From JBCBRD01 sp039819785 (GTDB taxonomy: Bacteria > Pseudomonadota > Alphaproteobacteria > Rhizobiales > Hyphomicrobiaceae), in the NCBI GenBank assembly GCA_039819785.1, contig JBCBRH010000006.1:1-64000 (forward strand): a DNA stretch of 64,000 nt, given 5' to 3'. Positions 1-8,048 of the stretch are shown here, piece after piece. The notes beneath the pieces are model-generated. The model did not search any database and was not told the DNA's origin. It saw only the letters and a list, made by a program, of their open reading frames with translations. Every line of letters begins with the position of its first letter. Within the stretch, counting starts at the first letter, position 1. The translations under genes and the position numbers were made by a program.

Positions 1-166
1 AGGCAAACACGTAATCCGCCCGCGCTATCGTGGGATAGTCATTTGCCGGCAGTGACGCCGCCTGCACGTATGATGGCACAGAAAAGATCAGGGCAACCAG
101 CCACAACTGCCCGGCAATTCGTGTCGTCAAACGACCCATTCGAGAACAACGACGATCTGATTTCAT
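1..166 (-). CDS. Exported protein of unknown function, N-terminal fragment (runs off the left edge)
   Basis: Only the first 55 codons are inside the window. The ATG at 166-164 overlaps the stop of the upstream gene as ATGA, which suggests translational coupling. The product starts with a basic n-region (KSDRRCSRMGR) and a hydrophobic stretch (LWLVALIFSV) ending in VQAA, a credible Sec signal peptide. The mature part begins LPANDYPTIARADYVFA. I recall similar starts in small cysteine-containing exported proteins next to PQQ-dependent dehydrogenase genes, but cannot verify that here. The function is not known. Confidence 0.6.
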   Translation of the reverse strand, partial: MKSDRRCSRMGRLTTRIAGQLWLVALIFSVPSYVQAASLPANDYPTIARADYVFA

Positions 167-855
167 TGAACAACCTCCGCGCCATTCAGAGAAATGGTTT
201 CAACCAAGGATGGTCGCCCTTTCTCTGTCGACTTGATATCCAGTTTGAACATCGCGAAATGCCCTGGGATTTTCTCGCTCAAGACCACTTCGAAAACCGA
301 ATCCGCATAGCCGCGCATCTTAGCTTTGTTCCCATCCACCGCGTACGGCTGAACCCGCACGTGATAGCCATCATACGTATCACCTTTGTATTTGACCTTG
401 GCCGCTTTGATCTTTGCGGTGTCCCGCAACTCAATGCGGAACCGGTTCTTCAAATAGGCGCGGCTCCCACCGGCCACCGCCGCATAGCCAAACACGGCGC
501 GGTCCAGGAAAAACACCAACACGGGGTTGCCGGTCATGCCGGTGATATCATTCGGGTCACGGGCACGTTCGCCGGTAAAGACCTGAACCGACACCGCCTT
601 GGTGTTGTCTTCCGCCACGGAATTTATCTTCAAATCGATCTTATCTTCGAACCCCGGACCGAGCGCCGCAGCATCAGAGACCTCGCGCTTGACAGTGTAG
701 GTCAACATATCACCCGCTTTAGCAGCCTCCAGATGCTGCCGGTCAAACATGACCTCGGCCGGCGTTGGCAATTTGTCATCCGGGGATGCCGCGGCGGCGG
801 TCACAGAAAACAAAGCCAGTACGGCGATGAGTGATCGTACGGAAATCGTCAACAC
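163..855 (-). CDS. Putative periplasmic protein of unknown function
   Basis: About 230 residues. The frame is open from a GTG at 870, but the GTG at 855 has a strong GGAGG eight bases upstream and is preferred. The start LTISVRSLIAVLALFSV leading to TAAAASPDD is a signal peptide, so the protein should be periplasmic. No transmembrane segment, cysteine pair or catalytic motif stands out in the mature part; the alternating hydrophobic pattern (MLTYTVKREV, VKYKGDTYDGYHVRVQPY) suggests a beta-rich fold. It follows a beta-propeller gene on the same strand and overlaps the next exported protein, a setting seen around PQQ-linked alcohol oxidation genes. I do not recognise the family and infer only an accessory envelope role. 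Confidence 0.65.
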   Translation of the reverse strand: MLTISVRSLIAVLALFSVTAAAASPDDKLPTPAEVMFDRQHLEAAKAGDMLTYTVKREVSDAAALGPGFEDKIDLKINSVAEDNTKAVSVQVFTGERARDPNDITGMTGNPVLVFFLDRAVFGYAAVAGGSRAYLKNRFRIELRDTAKIKAAKVKYKGDTYDGYHVRVQPYAVDGNKAKMRGYADSVFEVVLSEKIPGHFAMFKLDIKSTEKGRPSLVETISLNGAEVVQ

Positions 856-1103
856 GTTCAGGTCCTCCACAGGTGGCCCGGCTGGTTCGCGCGGCCATCA
901 TTATTGTCGTCTTTTGTTGATGTTGGTGTTAGCGCATTCAACGCAAACCGTCCCGTTACGGATCGCACAGGTTCCCCCGCAGGATCAGTGATAGCTTACG
1001 CAAACACCTCATTTGGCATCAAAAATCAAAAATGAGGGTGAACACCGGCCCGTTCAAGTCCACGGCGCGCACCTCCCGTGAAAGTTCCAACCTTCACCCG
1101 AGG

Positions 1104-2138
1104 TCAGTCGGCTGCTGAAACATCAGGTCCCAAAAACAATCCAAAGGCGCGGGGGCCATCTGGCATCAGGGCCTCACCCACCACCTTTAGAGTTGCAACC
1201 TCAATCTTTTGCAACAGATTGTCGTCCCATGAGGCCACATAGACAAATCGCCCGTCAGGATCAGCGATGATGCCCTCAGGGTATGCCCCAACAGCGATCT
1301 TCGCTTCCACCGTCGCGTCCTTCAAATCGACCACGCTGACTGTTTCCGCATACTGATCCGTCACAAATGCCCGGCCACCCGCCAATGCCACCGCGTAAGG
1401 CCGCAAGCCCACACCGATGTCTTGTATCCGTTCCCGTTTGATCAAATCGATGACCGAGACGCTGTCGCCTTTGACGTTGGCGGTGTAGGCACGCGTCCCA
1501 TCTTCAGAGATCGTCACGCCAAACGGCCGCTTCCCGACTTCGATTGTGTCGACGAGTTTTAGCGTCTCAACCGACACAACAGAGACAGCGTTGCTGTCAC
1601 GGTCAGCGGACAAAAGCCAGCGACCATCGGGCGTCACAGCCAGCCCGGACGGCGATTGACCAACCATCACACGGCCCAATGGGGCCAACGTGATCGGGGC
1701 AAGCACATCGATCCGGTTTAAATACCAATCGGCGACAAACACCCGCCCATCGATTGGGTGAACGGCAATCCCAAGGGGTCCCTCGCCAACGGTTTTCGAG
1801 GCCAGCAGCGCGCGGGCCTTGGCATCGACAACGTGGACAACCTTACCGTCCGGCGCTGTCACGTAGACATGCGCACCATCAGGTGAGACGCCAACACCGG
1901 CTGGTTTTCCAGTCAGTGGGATCGTTGCAACGGTCTTCATGCCAGCCAACTGGACGATACTCAGAGCACCATCCAGTTGACTGGTCACATAAGCAAACGC
2001 AGGTGCGGCGACCTGAACTTTCCCCGGCCCATCCGCCGCGAACGGCGGCTGGCTCACCGCGAATGAGGCCAGCCCCCACACGATTGTGGCAACGATCGAA
2101 GATCGAAGTTGCAAGCCGCGAGGCCACCTCCTGCGCAT
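1104..2138 (-). CDS. YVTN-family beta-propeller protein, PQQ-dependent catabolism type
   Basis: About 344 residues from the ATG at 2138. A GTG at 2174 would overlap the preceding gene, but MRRRWPRGLQLRSS followed by IVATIVWGLASFAVS is a good signal peptide starting at 2138. The mature protein is a chain of seven or so repeats of about 42 residues with the signature VSPDGxxVYVT / VSVVDLxxxxxxxxIxVGxxPxGVAV, which folds as a periplasmic beta-propeller. The family (YVTN/NHL-like; the subgroup linked with PQQ-dependent catabolism) usually neighbours quinoprotein dehydrogenases, and its biochemical role is not established. It lies just downstream of an MxaD-like gene, apparently in one operon with it. 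Confidence 0.85.
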   Translation of the reverse strand: MRRRWPRGLQLRSSIVATIVWGLASFAVSQPPFAADGPGKVQVAAPAFAYVTSQLDGALSIVQLAGMKTVATIPLTGKPAGVGVSPDGAHVYVTAPDGKVVHVVDAKARALLASKTVGEGPLGIAVHPIDGRVFVADWYLNRIDVLAPITLAPLGRVMVGQSPSGLAVTPDGRWLLSADRDSNAVSVVSVETLKLVDTIEVGKRPFGVTISEDGTRAYTANVKGDSVSVIDLIKRERIQDIGVGLRPYAVALAGGRAFVTDQYAETVSVVDLKDATVEAKIAVGAYPEGIIADPDGRFVYVASWDDNLLQKIEVATLKVVGEALMPDGPRAFGLFLGPDVSAAD

Positions 2139-2166
2139 GACGCACAAGAGGCTCAACGCCGAGACA

Positions 2167-2709
2167 TTAACCACCAGCTTCCATTGAGGCTTTCAACGCA
2201 CTCAGCCCCGCTTTGTAGATGCCAGTGACGGCCTTGATGGCGGCTGCATCATTGAGGTTTTCTGGCGGGTCATTGTTCGGGTAGCCCCGATAAAATGCCC
2301 CTCTCCAGGTCACCACTGTCTTGCCATCGGCATCCTCGGCCGACAGCGTCGATGAATAGTTGGTGACCGGAATGGCATCGACGGATACCTCTGTAATCCG
2401 GTATTTCAGCATGTGGTTTTCAGCGCTGTACCGATCCAAAATTTCTTTCACAGGCGCACCACCCGTGAGCGTCAGTGTCCGGGTCGCCCCTGGAGTGTTG
2501 TCGCCCTCGCCCTCTGTCTTCTCAACAGCGGGATGCCAATTCATATCCTGGAAGCTGCCAATGACAGCCCAGACCTTGTCCACCGGCGCATTGATCTCAA
2601 TTTTCTCCGTCACCTTCTGGCGTGTCGGGCCGTGGGCTTCCGCATAGGTCGGCAGAACGGCAGCGATTGCAAATGCAAGCCCCAGAACAACGCCGGCTTT
2701 CAAAGTCAT
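2167..2709 (-). CDS. MxaD-like SRPBCC-domain exported protein
   Basis: 180 residues from ATG 2709, chosen because GGAGGAGGAAACAC directly precedes it; the frame remains open upstream but lacks such a site. Residues 1-27 are a signal peptide ending YAEAHG. The rest is one SRPBCC/START-like hydrophobic-cavity domain beginning VTEKIEINAPVDKVWAVIGS, with FQDMNWHPAVEKTEG typical of the MxaD group of methylotrophs. MxaD is thought to help electron transfer between methanol dehydrogenase and its cytochrome, though the mechanism is unclear. First gene of the minus-strand accessory set; diverges from fhcB across about 236 bp that must carry both promoters. Confidence 0.85.
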   Translation of the reverse strand: MTLKAGVVLGLAFAIAAVLPTYAEAHGPTRQKVTEKIEINAPVDKVWAVIGSFQDMNWHPAVEKTEGEGDNTPGATRTLTLTGGAPVKEILDRYSAENHMLKYRITEVSVDAIPVTNYSSTLSAEDADGKTVVTWRGAFYRGYPNNDPPENLNDAAAIKAVTGIYKAGLSALKASMEAGG

Positions 2710-2945
2710 GTGTTTCCTCCTCCATAAACATTGGCAGACCGGTTTTTGAACGGACCGCCTGCGCCCATAACCACATGGTCTGCAGCAGAAAATCAACGCG
2801 GAATTCGCCACAGCGTTGCTGACAAATGCCAGACATAGATCATCCAAGGCGGTTGTCTGAGGTGGTCCGCCATGCTTTTGTCTCGCGCGGCTGACCACAC
2901 ACACAAACAAGCAGCTGCCAAATCAAATACGAAGGAAACGCCAAG

Positions 2946-4025
2946 TTGGCCGGAGATTACCGAGCAATCGCAACACAAATTGCAGACAGCCGGTCACCTA
3001 TGATTGTCGTCGACGCCATTGATTTGGCCGGTGCCACAGCCGCCTTGGACCTTGCCCGGGCCACCAGCGCGCTCATTGTCCACGCCGAACCCGACGATTT
3101 GGAAGCACTCCAAAATCAGGGCTATTTCACGACCTCGCCAAGCGAAGCAGCACTGCGCGGAGATCGTATTGTCGTGCTCGGCGGCATAAGCGAAGTCGCG
3201 GCATCCGATGAAGCCTTCCGCCGGATCATCGCAAAACCCGGCATAGAAACCATCCTTCACTTGGATACCGGCGGGGTTCAACTCGCTTCGTGCACAACGC
3301 ATCAGATCCAACGGATCGAACTGACCACCACCGAGTTGATTGATACCCTGGGGACCGCCACAGCAACGGCATCGGGAACCCTGGCGGTGAGCGATACGCC
3401 TGCTGCCAGACACGCCCGGTTGCTCACCAGTTTCGCTGAGGGCACGGCATACGGGATTATGTGTCACGAAACAGGCCATCTGGATCGCCATGCGCTTTTG
3501 GCTGCAATGGCGCTGGCCAACGAACTGGCAAGCACCACCCGTTGGTCTCTTCTGCCAATCGGCCGACGCGCAGGCCAGAGCGAGCTGATCCGTATGGCAC
3601 AGGCCTCGACCGGACTTCCGCCGCCTTTGGATTTCCGAGTTTGCCGCCCCCGCCACGACCACGTGACGATTGATCCCCAGCAGCGCATTGCCGATGGTGA
3701 CGTCGATCAAGTGATCTGGATTTCGGCATCCAAAACCACACCGCCTGCTTGGGTGCGCGCCGCGGCAGCTCTGATCACGATTGACGCCAGCGGCCAAATC
3801 GATGGGACAAACCATATCCATGTCGGCGTCGCCGGCGTCGACTTTCCAGCCCTGATCGACCCCGCTGAAATGTCCGGCACCATCGCGTTGCAACCTTCAG
3901 ATGGTCCAACCTCAACTCCGACCATGGCAACCGTCCTGGAAACGCTGACACAGCAAATCCGCGCAGCGCTGCCAGCCGATCATCCATCCCACATCAACGA
4001 CAACGCGTCAGCGGCCACACAATGA
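2946..4025 (+). CDS. fhcB: Formyltransferase/hydrolase complex subunit B
   Basis: 359 residues from a TTG with an upstream GAAGGAAAC. Homologous in outline to subunit B of formylmethanofuran dehydrogenase (molybdopterin oxidoreductase fold), but far smaller than enzymes that bind the cofactor and without an N-terminal iron-sulfur cysteine cluster. In bacterial methylotrophs this subunit is considered structural, because the Fhc complex only hydrolyses formyl-methylofuran. Regions such as GTAYGIMCHETGHLDRHALL and MIVVDAIDLAGATAALDLAR match the group. Cytoplasmic. Its stop overlaps the fhcA start as ATGA, so the four genes are one operon. Assignment rests on the gene order B-A-D-C together with the sequence. 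Confidence 0.9.
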   Translation: MAGDYRAIATQIADSRSPMIVVDAIDLAGATAALDLARATSALIVHAEPDDLEALQNQGYFTTSPSEAALRGDRIVVLGGISEVAASDEAFRRIIAKPGIETILHLDTGGVQLASCTTHQIQRIELTTTELIDTLGTATATASGTLAVSDTPAARHARLLTSFAEGTAYGIMCHETGHLDRHALLAAMALANELASTTRWSLLPIGRRAGQSELIRMAQASTGLPPPLDFRVCRPRHDHVTIDPQQRIADGDVDQVIWISASKTTPPAWVRAAAALITIDASGQIDGTNHIHVGVAGVDFPALIDPAEMSGTIALQPSDGPTSTPTMATVLETLTQQIRAALPADHPSHINDNASAATQ

Positions 4026-5659
4026 CAAAACATACTCTGATCACCGGCGGCCGCATCGTGGACCCAGACAGCGGTCGCGATGAGATTGGCGATCTCTGGC
4101 TGGCCGACGGCCGCATCGTCGAACCTAATCCCGATGCATCCGACATTGAGCGCATCGACGCTGGCGGTTCAATCGTCATGGCCGGTGCCATCGACATCCA
4201 CACCCACGTTGTCGGCGCCAACGTCGCAGCCGCGCGCCTCCTACTGCCCGAGCGCTACGCGGATCTGGAAACACCGCCCGACCAATGGACAGGCGCACCA
4301 TTTGATTGTTTCACCACCGGCGCACTTTACGCCAAGATGGGCTACACGCTCGTCGTCGAGCCAGCCGTCGCACCCACCGATGCCGTCGCAACCCATGCCG
4401 AACTGGAGCTGATCCCGTACGTTGATCGCGCCTGCCTGTGTGTGATCGGAAACGACGATGTTCTGCTCGGCATGCTGCGGGACCGGGCCTCGAATGCAAC
4501 CATCTCGGACTATGTCGGCTGGATGCTGAAACAATCCCGTGCCATCGGCGCCAAGACCATCAACCCGGGCGGGGTCGCTGCACTCAAGGAAAACATCCGC
4601 ACGTTCACACTTGATGATGTGGTCCCAGAGTACGGCGTCTCATCCCGCGCCATCTCGGCAGCCATGCGGGAAGCTCTAACCACACTAGGCGTCCCCCACC
4701 CACTGCACCTCCATACCCACAATCTTGGCCTGCCCGGCAGCATCGACACTGCTCTTGAGACAATCGACTCCGCAGAAGGCCAGCCGATGCACCTGGCTCA
4801 CCTCCAATTCTATGGCTATGGCGCCGAGGGGAGCTTCGGCATGTCATCAGGTGCAGCCCAGCTGGCAGAACGGCTCGCGAAAAACAAAAACATAACTGCC
4901 GACGTCGGCCAGGTCATGTTCGGCCCCACCGTGACGGTGTCGTCCGACACCATGACGCAATTCAACGGCCGCAGTTACGCGACGCCCAAAAAGTGGCAGG
5001 TCCGCGATGGCGACGGCAATGGTGGCGGCGCCGTCCCATACCACTACAAATCAAAAAACAAGATCGCCGCATTGCAATGGGCCATCGGCATGGAGCTGTT
5101 TTTACTGGTCGACGACCCCACGCAGATTTACTTCACAACAGACCATCCCAACGGTGGCCCTTTCACAGCCTATCCCGACATGATCGCTCAATTGATGCAC
5201 ACCGACATCCGAAATGCCGTGATCGAAAAACTGCCAGAAGAAGCCATGGAGGTGTCCACGCTTCCCGGCATAAAACGCGAATATTCGCTGGCCGAAATCG
5301 CCACCATGACGCGTTCAGCACCTGCCAAGTTGCTGGGACTGACAGACCGCGGTCACCTCAAACCCGGCGCCATCGCCGATGTCGCCATCTATAAACAGCA
5401 ATCAGACACAGCCGCCATGTTCCGCCACGCCGTATGGTTGTTCAAGAACGGCAAGGCGATCATCAAAAACGGCGCACTCCAGCCTGCGTCCTATGGGAAG
5501 ACCCTGGCGCTAGAACCTGAACACGACGCAAGCATCACCACACATGTGCGAGACGCTTACGACACACGCTGGGGCGTGCCACCAGAAACGTTCGCCGTCC
5601 CCCAACGCCTGCTGCGCCAGACTTCTCCCTTCGAAACCGTTCCGTGTCGCGCAACCTAA
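4022..5659 (+). CDS. fhcA: Formyltransferase/hydrolase complex subunit A (formyl-methylofuran hydrolase)
   Basis: 545 residues, normal for the family. An amidohydrolase-superfamily metalloenzyme: a small beta-sandwich start (LITGGRIVDPDSGRDEIGDL), the metal-binding AIDIHTHVVG near residue 60, later His-bearing strands PLHLHTHNLGLPG and MHLAHLQFYGYG, and the terminal acidic metal site TTDHPNGGPF near residue 375. The C-terminal part (GAIADVAIY, KNGKAIIKNG) returns to the beta-sandwich. It hydrolyses formyl bound to methylofuran, releasing formate, the last step of H4MPT-linked formaldehyde oxidation. Starts inside the fhcB stop codon (ATGA) and is followed by fhcD after 66 bp. Confidence 0.95.
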   Translation: MTKHTLITGGRIVDPDSGRDEIGDLWLADGRIVEPNPDASDIERIDAGGSIVMAGAIDIHTHVVGANVAAARLLLPERYADLETPPDQWTGAPFDCFTTGALYAKMGYTLVVEPAVAPTDAVATHAELELIPYVDRACLCVIGNDDVLLGMLRDRASNATISDYVGWMLKQSRAIGAKTINPGGVAALKENIRTFTLDDVVPEYGVSSRAISAAMREALTTLGVPHPLHLHTHNLGLPGSIDTALETIDSAEGQPMHLAHLQFYGYGAEGSFGMSSGAAQLAERLAKNKNITADVGQVMFGPTVTVSSDTMTQFNGRSYATPKKWQVRDGDGNGGGAVPYHYKSKNKIAALQWAIGMELFLLVDDPTQIYFTTDHPNGGPFTAYPDMIAQLMHTDIRNAVIEKLPEEAMEVSTLPGIKREYSLAEIATMTRSAPAKLLGLTDRGHLKPGAIADVAIYKQQSDTAAMFRHAVWLFKNGKAIIKNGALQPASYGKTLALEPEHDASITTHVRDAYDTRWGVPPETFAVPQRLLRQTSPFETVPCRAT

Positions 5660-5725
5660 CCGATTACGCCGCCATCCACCTCCCATCCGGGCCGGAATGA
5701 AAGCCACAATGCCAACAAAGTCACC

Positions 5726-6661
5726 ATGACAGACAGCACCTCACATCGTCCCCCAACGGCTGCAACGCTGAACGGTGTCACCATCGACGACACGTTTGCC
5801 GAGGCCTTTGGCATGAGCGCGACCGGCCTGATCATCACCGCCGACAGCCAGAAATGGGCACGCCAAGCCGCTGTCACCATGACGGGCTTTGGAACGTCGG
5901 TCATCGGTTGCGGAGCAGAATGCGGCATCGACCATGACGTCGCGCCAGACCAAACCCCCGATGGTCGCCCCGGCGTCCGCGTCCTCCTGTTCGGCTTTTC
6001 GCCCGAAGCACTCGAACCCCAACTGAAGAACCGTGTCGGCCAATGCGTACTGACAAGCCCCGGGTCAGCTTGTTTCAACGGCCTCGTCTCAGACCAGACC
6101 TTGGCGATGTCAGCCGGACCACGCTTTTTCGGCGACGGCTGGCAGACCGCCCGATTGCTGGGCGACAGGCGCTTTTGGCGCGTTCCCGTCATGGACGGTG
6201 AATTCATTATCGAAGACACCAGCGGGCTGAAAACAGATGCCGTAGGCGGCGGCAACCTGCTTATCCTGGGCACCGACCGCGTGGGGCTACTCGAGACCTG
6301 TGAACGCGCGGTTGAAGCCATGAAGAATGTGCACGACTGCATCATGCCGTTTCCCGGTGGCATCGTGCGATCAGGTTCAAAGGTCGGCTCGAAATACCAA
6401 GGCGCCATGGCTTCAACAAACGAAGCGTTTTCACCAACGTTGCGCGGGGCATCCAACACCCAGTTGGATGACAAAACCGTAGCCGTCCTCGAAATCGTCA
6501 TCGACGGATTAACCGCCGAGGCCGTTTCTGACGCCATGAAGGTCGGCATGAAAACCATCGTCGATGACGGACCCGAACGCGGCGTTTATCGCATCAGTGC
6601 GGGGAACTACGGCGGCAACCTTGGCCAGCACCACTTCCATCTCAAGGAGCTATTGCCCTGA
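5726..6661 (+). CDS. fhcD: Formyl-H4MPT:methylofuran formyltransferase, complex subunit D
   Basis: 311 residues, family length. Matches Ftr-type formyltransferase throughout: LNGVTIDDTFAEAFGMSATGLIITA at the start, GFGTSVIGCGAECGID near residue 60, and MPFPGGIVRSGSKVGSKYQG in the C-terminal half. The enzyme moves the formyl group from tetrahydromethanopterin to methylofuran, feeding FhcA in the same cytoplasmic complex. The ATG at 5726 is the first in frame. The stop overlaps fhcC as TGATG. Family known from Methylobacterium and methanogens; here the operon context makes the call firm. Confidence 0.95.
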   Translation: MTDSTSHRPPTAATLNGVTIDDTFAEAFGMSATGLIITADSQKWARQAAVTMTGFGTSVIGCGAECGIDHDVAPDQTPDGRPGVRVLLFGFSPEALEPQLKNRVGQCVLTSPGSACFNGLVSDQTLAMSAGPRFFGDGWQTARLLGDRRFWRVPVMDGEFIIEDTSGLKTDAVGGGNLLILGTDRVGLLETCERAVEAMKNVHDCIMPFPGGIVRSGSKVGSKYQGAMASTNEAFSPTLRGASNTQLDDKTVAVLEIVIDGLTAEAVSDAMKVGMKTIVDDGPERGVYRISAGNYGGNLGQHHFHLKELLP

Positions 6662-7470
6662 TGGCTCTCACACTCACACCCAAAACCGACATCAATCAGC
6701 GGCTCGATCTCAGCGCGGTCACGCCAAGTCAACTTGCCTCCATGGCCAGCACGGAGATAACCAAGCTCGACATCGGCTGTGGCCTGCACCCTGTCACCCT
6801 AGGCGATGTCTTCACCGTTGCAGGTGATGTCTCGGATGGGACCGTCATTATCGCTGGGGGATCTGCGAGGTTCGACAATATCGCGACAAAACTCGACGGC
6901 GGCTCAGTCCACGTCGTGGGCGATGTCGGAGATTACGCCGGTGCCGACATGACAGGCGGCGAATTGACCATCGACGGTAGCGCCCGCCATCACCTGGGAT
7001 CATCCATGTTGGATGGCCGTATCACCGTGAAAGGCGACGTGGCTGACAGGCTGGGTGCGCCAAGACCCGGTGTGCGTGATGGCATCGCTGGTGGCATCGT
7101 CATCGTTAATGGAACGGCAGGCGACGACTGCAGCGAGAGACAACGGCGCGGCTTGGTGCTGATCAAGGGCCAGGTCGGCAAGTATGCCGGCGGACGCATG
7201 CTCGGTGGTACCCTGTGGAGCTTAACCGGCTTCGGCGAAGGCCTCGGAGTGCAAATGCGCCGTGGGACGATCCTCACGCCGCAGCTTGAAAACCCCCTGA
7301 GCACGTTTCTCGATTGCGGTCAGCATACGCTAGGCATCCTGACAATTATGGCCCGCCATTATGCAGCACTTCTCGGCGCCGATGCCCCCCCCATCCCGAC
7401 CGGCGCTGTCCGGCGGTATGCCGGCGACATGGCCAGCATCGGACGTGGCGAAATCCTCGTGACGGGCTGA
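6661..7470 (+). CDS. fhcC: Formyltransferase/hydrolase complex subunit C
   Basis: 269 residues. A glutamate-synthase alpha-C-like right-handed beta-helix built from short repeats (GGSVHVVGDVGDYAGADMTG, GRITVKGDVADRLGAP, GIVIVNGTAGDDC), the hallmark of formylmethanofuran dehydrogenase subunit C. In the bacterial complex this subunit docks FhcD and helps carry the methylofuran arm between active sites. It starts within the stop codon of fhcD. No intrinsic terminator is obvious after its stop; the next gene begins 133 bp downstream. Confidence 0.93.
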   Translation: MALTLTPKTDINQRLDLSAVTPSQLASMASTEITKLDIGCGLHPVTLGDVFTVAGDVSDGTVIIAGGSARFDNIATKLDGGSVHVVGDVGDYAGADMTGGELTIDGSARHHLGSSMLDGRITVKGDVADRLGAPRPGVRDGIAGGIVIVNGTAGDDCSERQRRGLVLIKGQVGKYAGGRMLGGTLWSLTGFGEGLGVQMRRGTILTPQLENPLSTFLDCGQHTLGILTIMARHYAALLGADAPPIPTGAVRRYAGDMASIGRGEILVTG

Positions 7471-7603
7471 GCCGTCGTAACGGGCTTCTCGGTCCGGACA
7501 TCGGCGCAGACATAGGCATTGCAAACCGCTCAGCCATCCACTGGAGCTAGGTCACCGTATACGGCCCACTAAGAAGACGAGCCAAAAAAGGGACGAAACA
7601 CCA

Positions 7604-7801
7604 ATGCTGTCACTTCTCATCCAAGCCTGCCTGATCAACGACCCAAACGTCTGCAAAGAGCATGCAATCCCGATCTTGGCGTCCACAACGCCGTCGACGT
7701 GCGCGCTACACGCCCCGCCGCACTTCGCGAAATGGTCCAGCGAAAACCCGCAATGGACCATTAAACGCTGGCGCTGCGGCAGCCCGAAAGCTGCGGAGTA
7801 A
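7604..7801 (+). CDS. Small four-cysteine protein, paralogue of the gene at 23091-23297
   Basis: 65 residues. Cysteines at 9, 17, 33 and 58 in the frame CLINDPNVCK ... TPSTC ... AKW ... WRCGSP. The 68-residue product encoded at 23091-23297 has cysteines at 9, 17, 34 and 59 and shares CLI, the P-x2-CK step, TPxxC, the AK[WY] step and the W[RK]CGxP ending, so both belong to one family. The N-terminus is hydrophobic but short, and localisation is uncertain. A modest AGGGA lies upstream of the ATG. The family looks conserved in alphaproteobacteria from memory, without a function I can name. Disulfides or metal binding are possible. Confidence 0.65.
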   Translation: MLSLLIQACLINDPNVCKEHAIPILASTTPSTCALHAPPHFAKWSSENPQWTIKRWRCGSPKAAE

Positions 7802-7916
7802 ACCTGGCGCACCAAGAGCGACTGAACCTTATATCCGATCCCTGAGTGACGAAGTGTGACGCAATCGTGAGCGCCGGCCCATGGTGTGCTATGGCATAAG
7901 CATGCCCAGCGCCGCC

Positions 7917-8018
7917 AGAGCATGTGCAGGAAAAGTGTACGCGGTTTTCCTCACGGAACATGCTCCAAATCGAGAGCTGAGAGCCTGCTTTGCGAGCCCA
8001 CGAAAAGCAAACAGGCTC
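7917..8018. repeat. Dispersed composite palindromic repeat, copy 1
   Basis: Two palindromic modules in tandem. Module A runs AGAGCATGTGCAGGAAAA to TTTTCC and GGAACATGCTC with GTGTACGCGG in the loop. Module B runs AGAGCCTGCTTTGCGA to AAAGCAAACAGGCTC. The same pair occurs at 42150-42314 and 52661-52759. Module A resembles the GAGCATG/CATGCTC intergenic repeats common in rhizobia and relatives (RIME/RPE-like). The copy ends about 30 bp before the start codon of the pentapeptide gene and so probably lies in its 5-prime leader. Confidence 0.9.
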
Positions 8019-8048
8019 AAGAGCGCAACCAGGGGATGGAGCACAAAG

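Noticed and set aside
7881..8048. N-terminal extension of the pentapeptide gene
   Set aside because: Encoded by repeat modules A and B; the ATG at 8049 has a ribosome site and begins a signal peptide.
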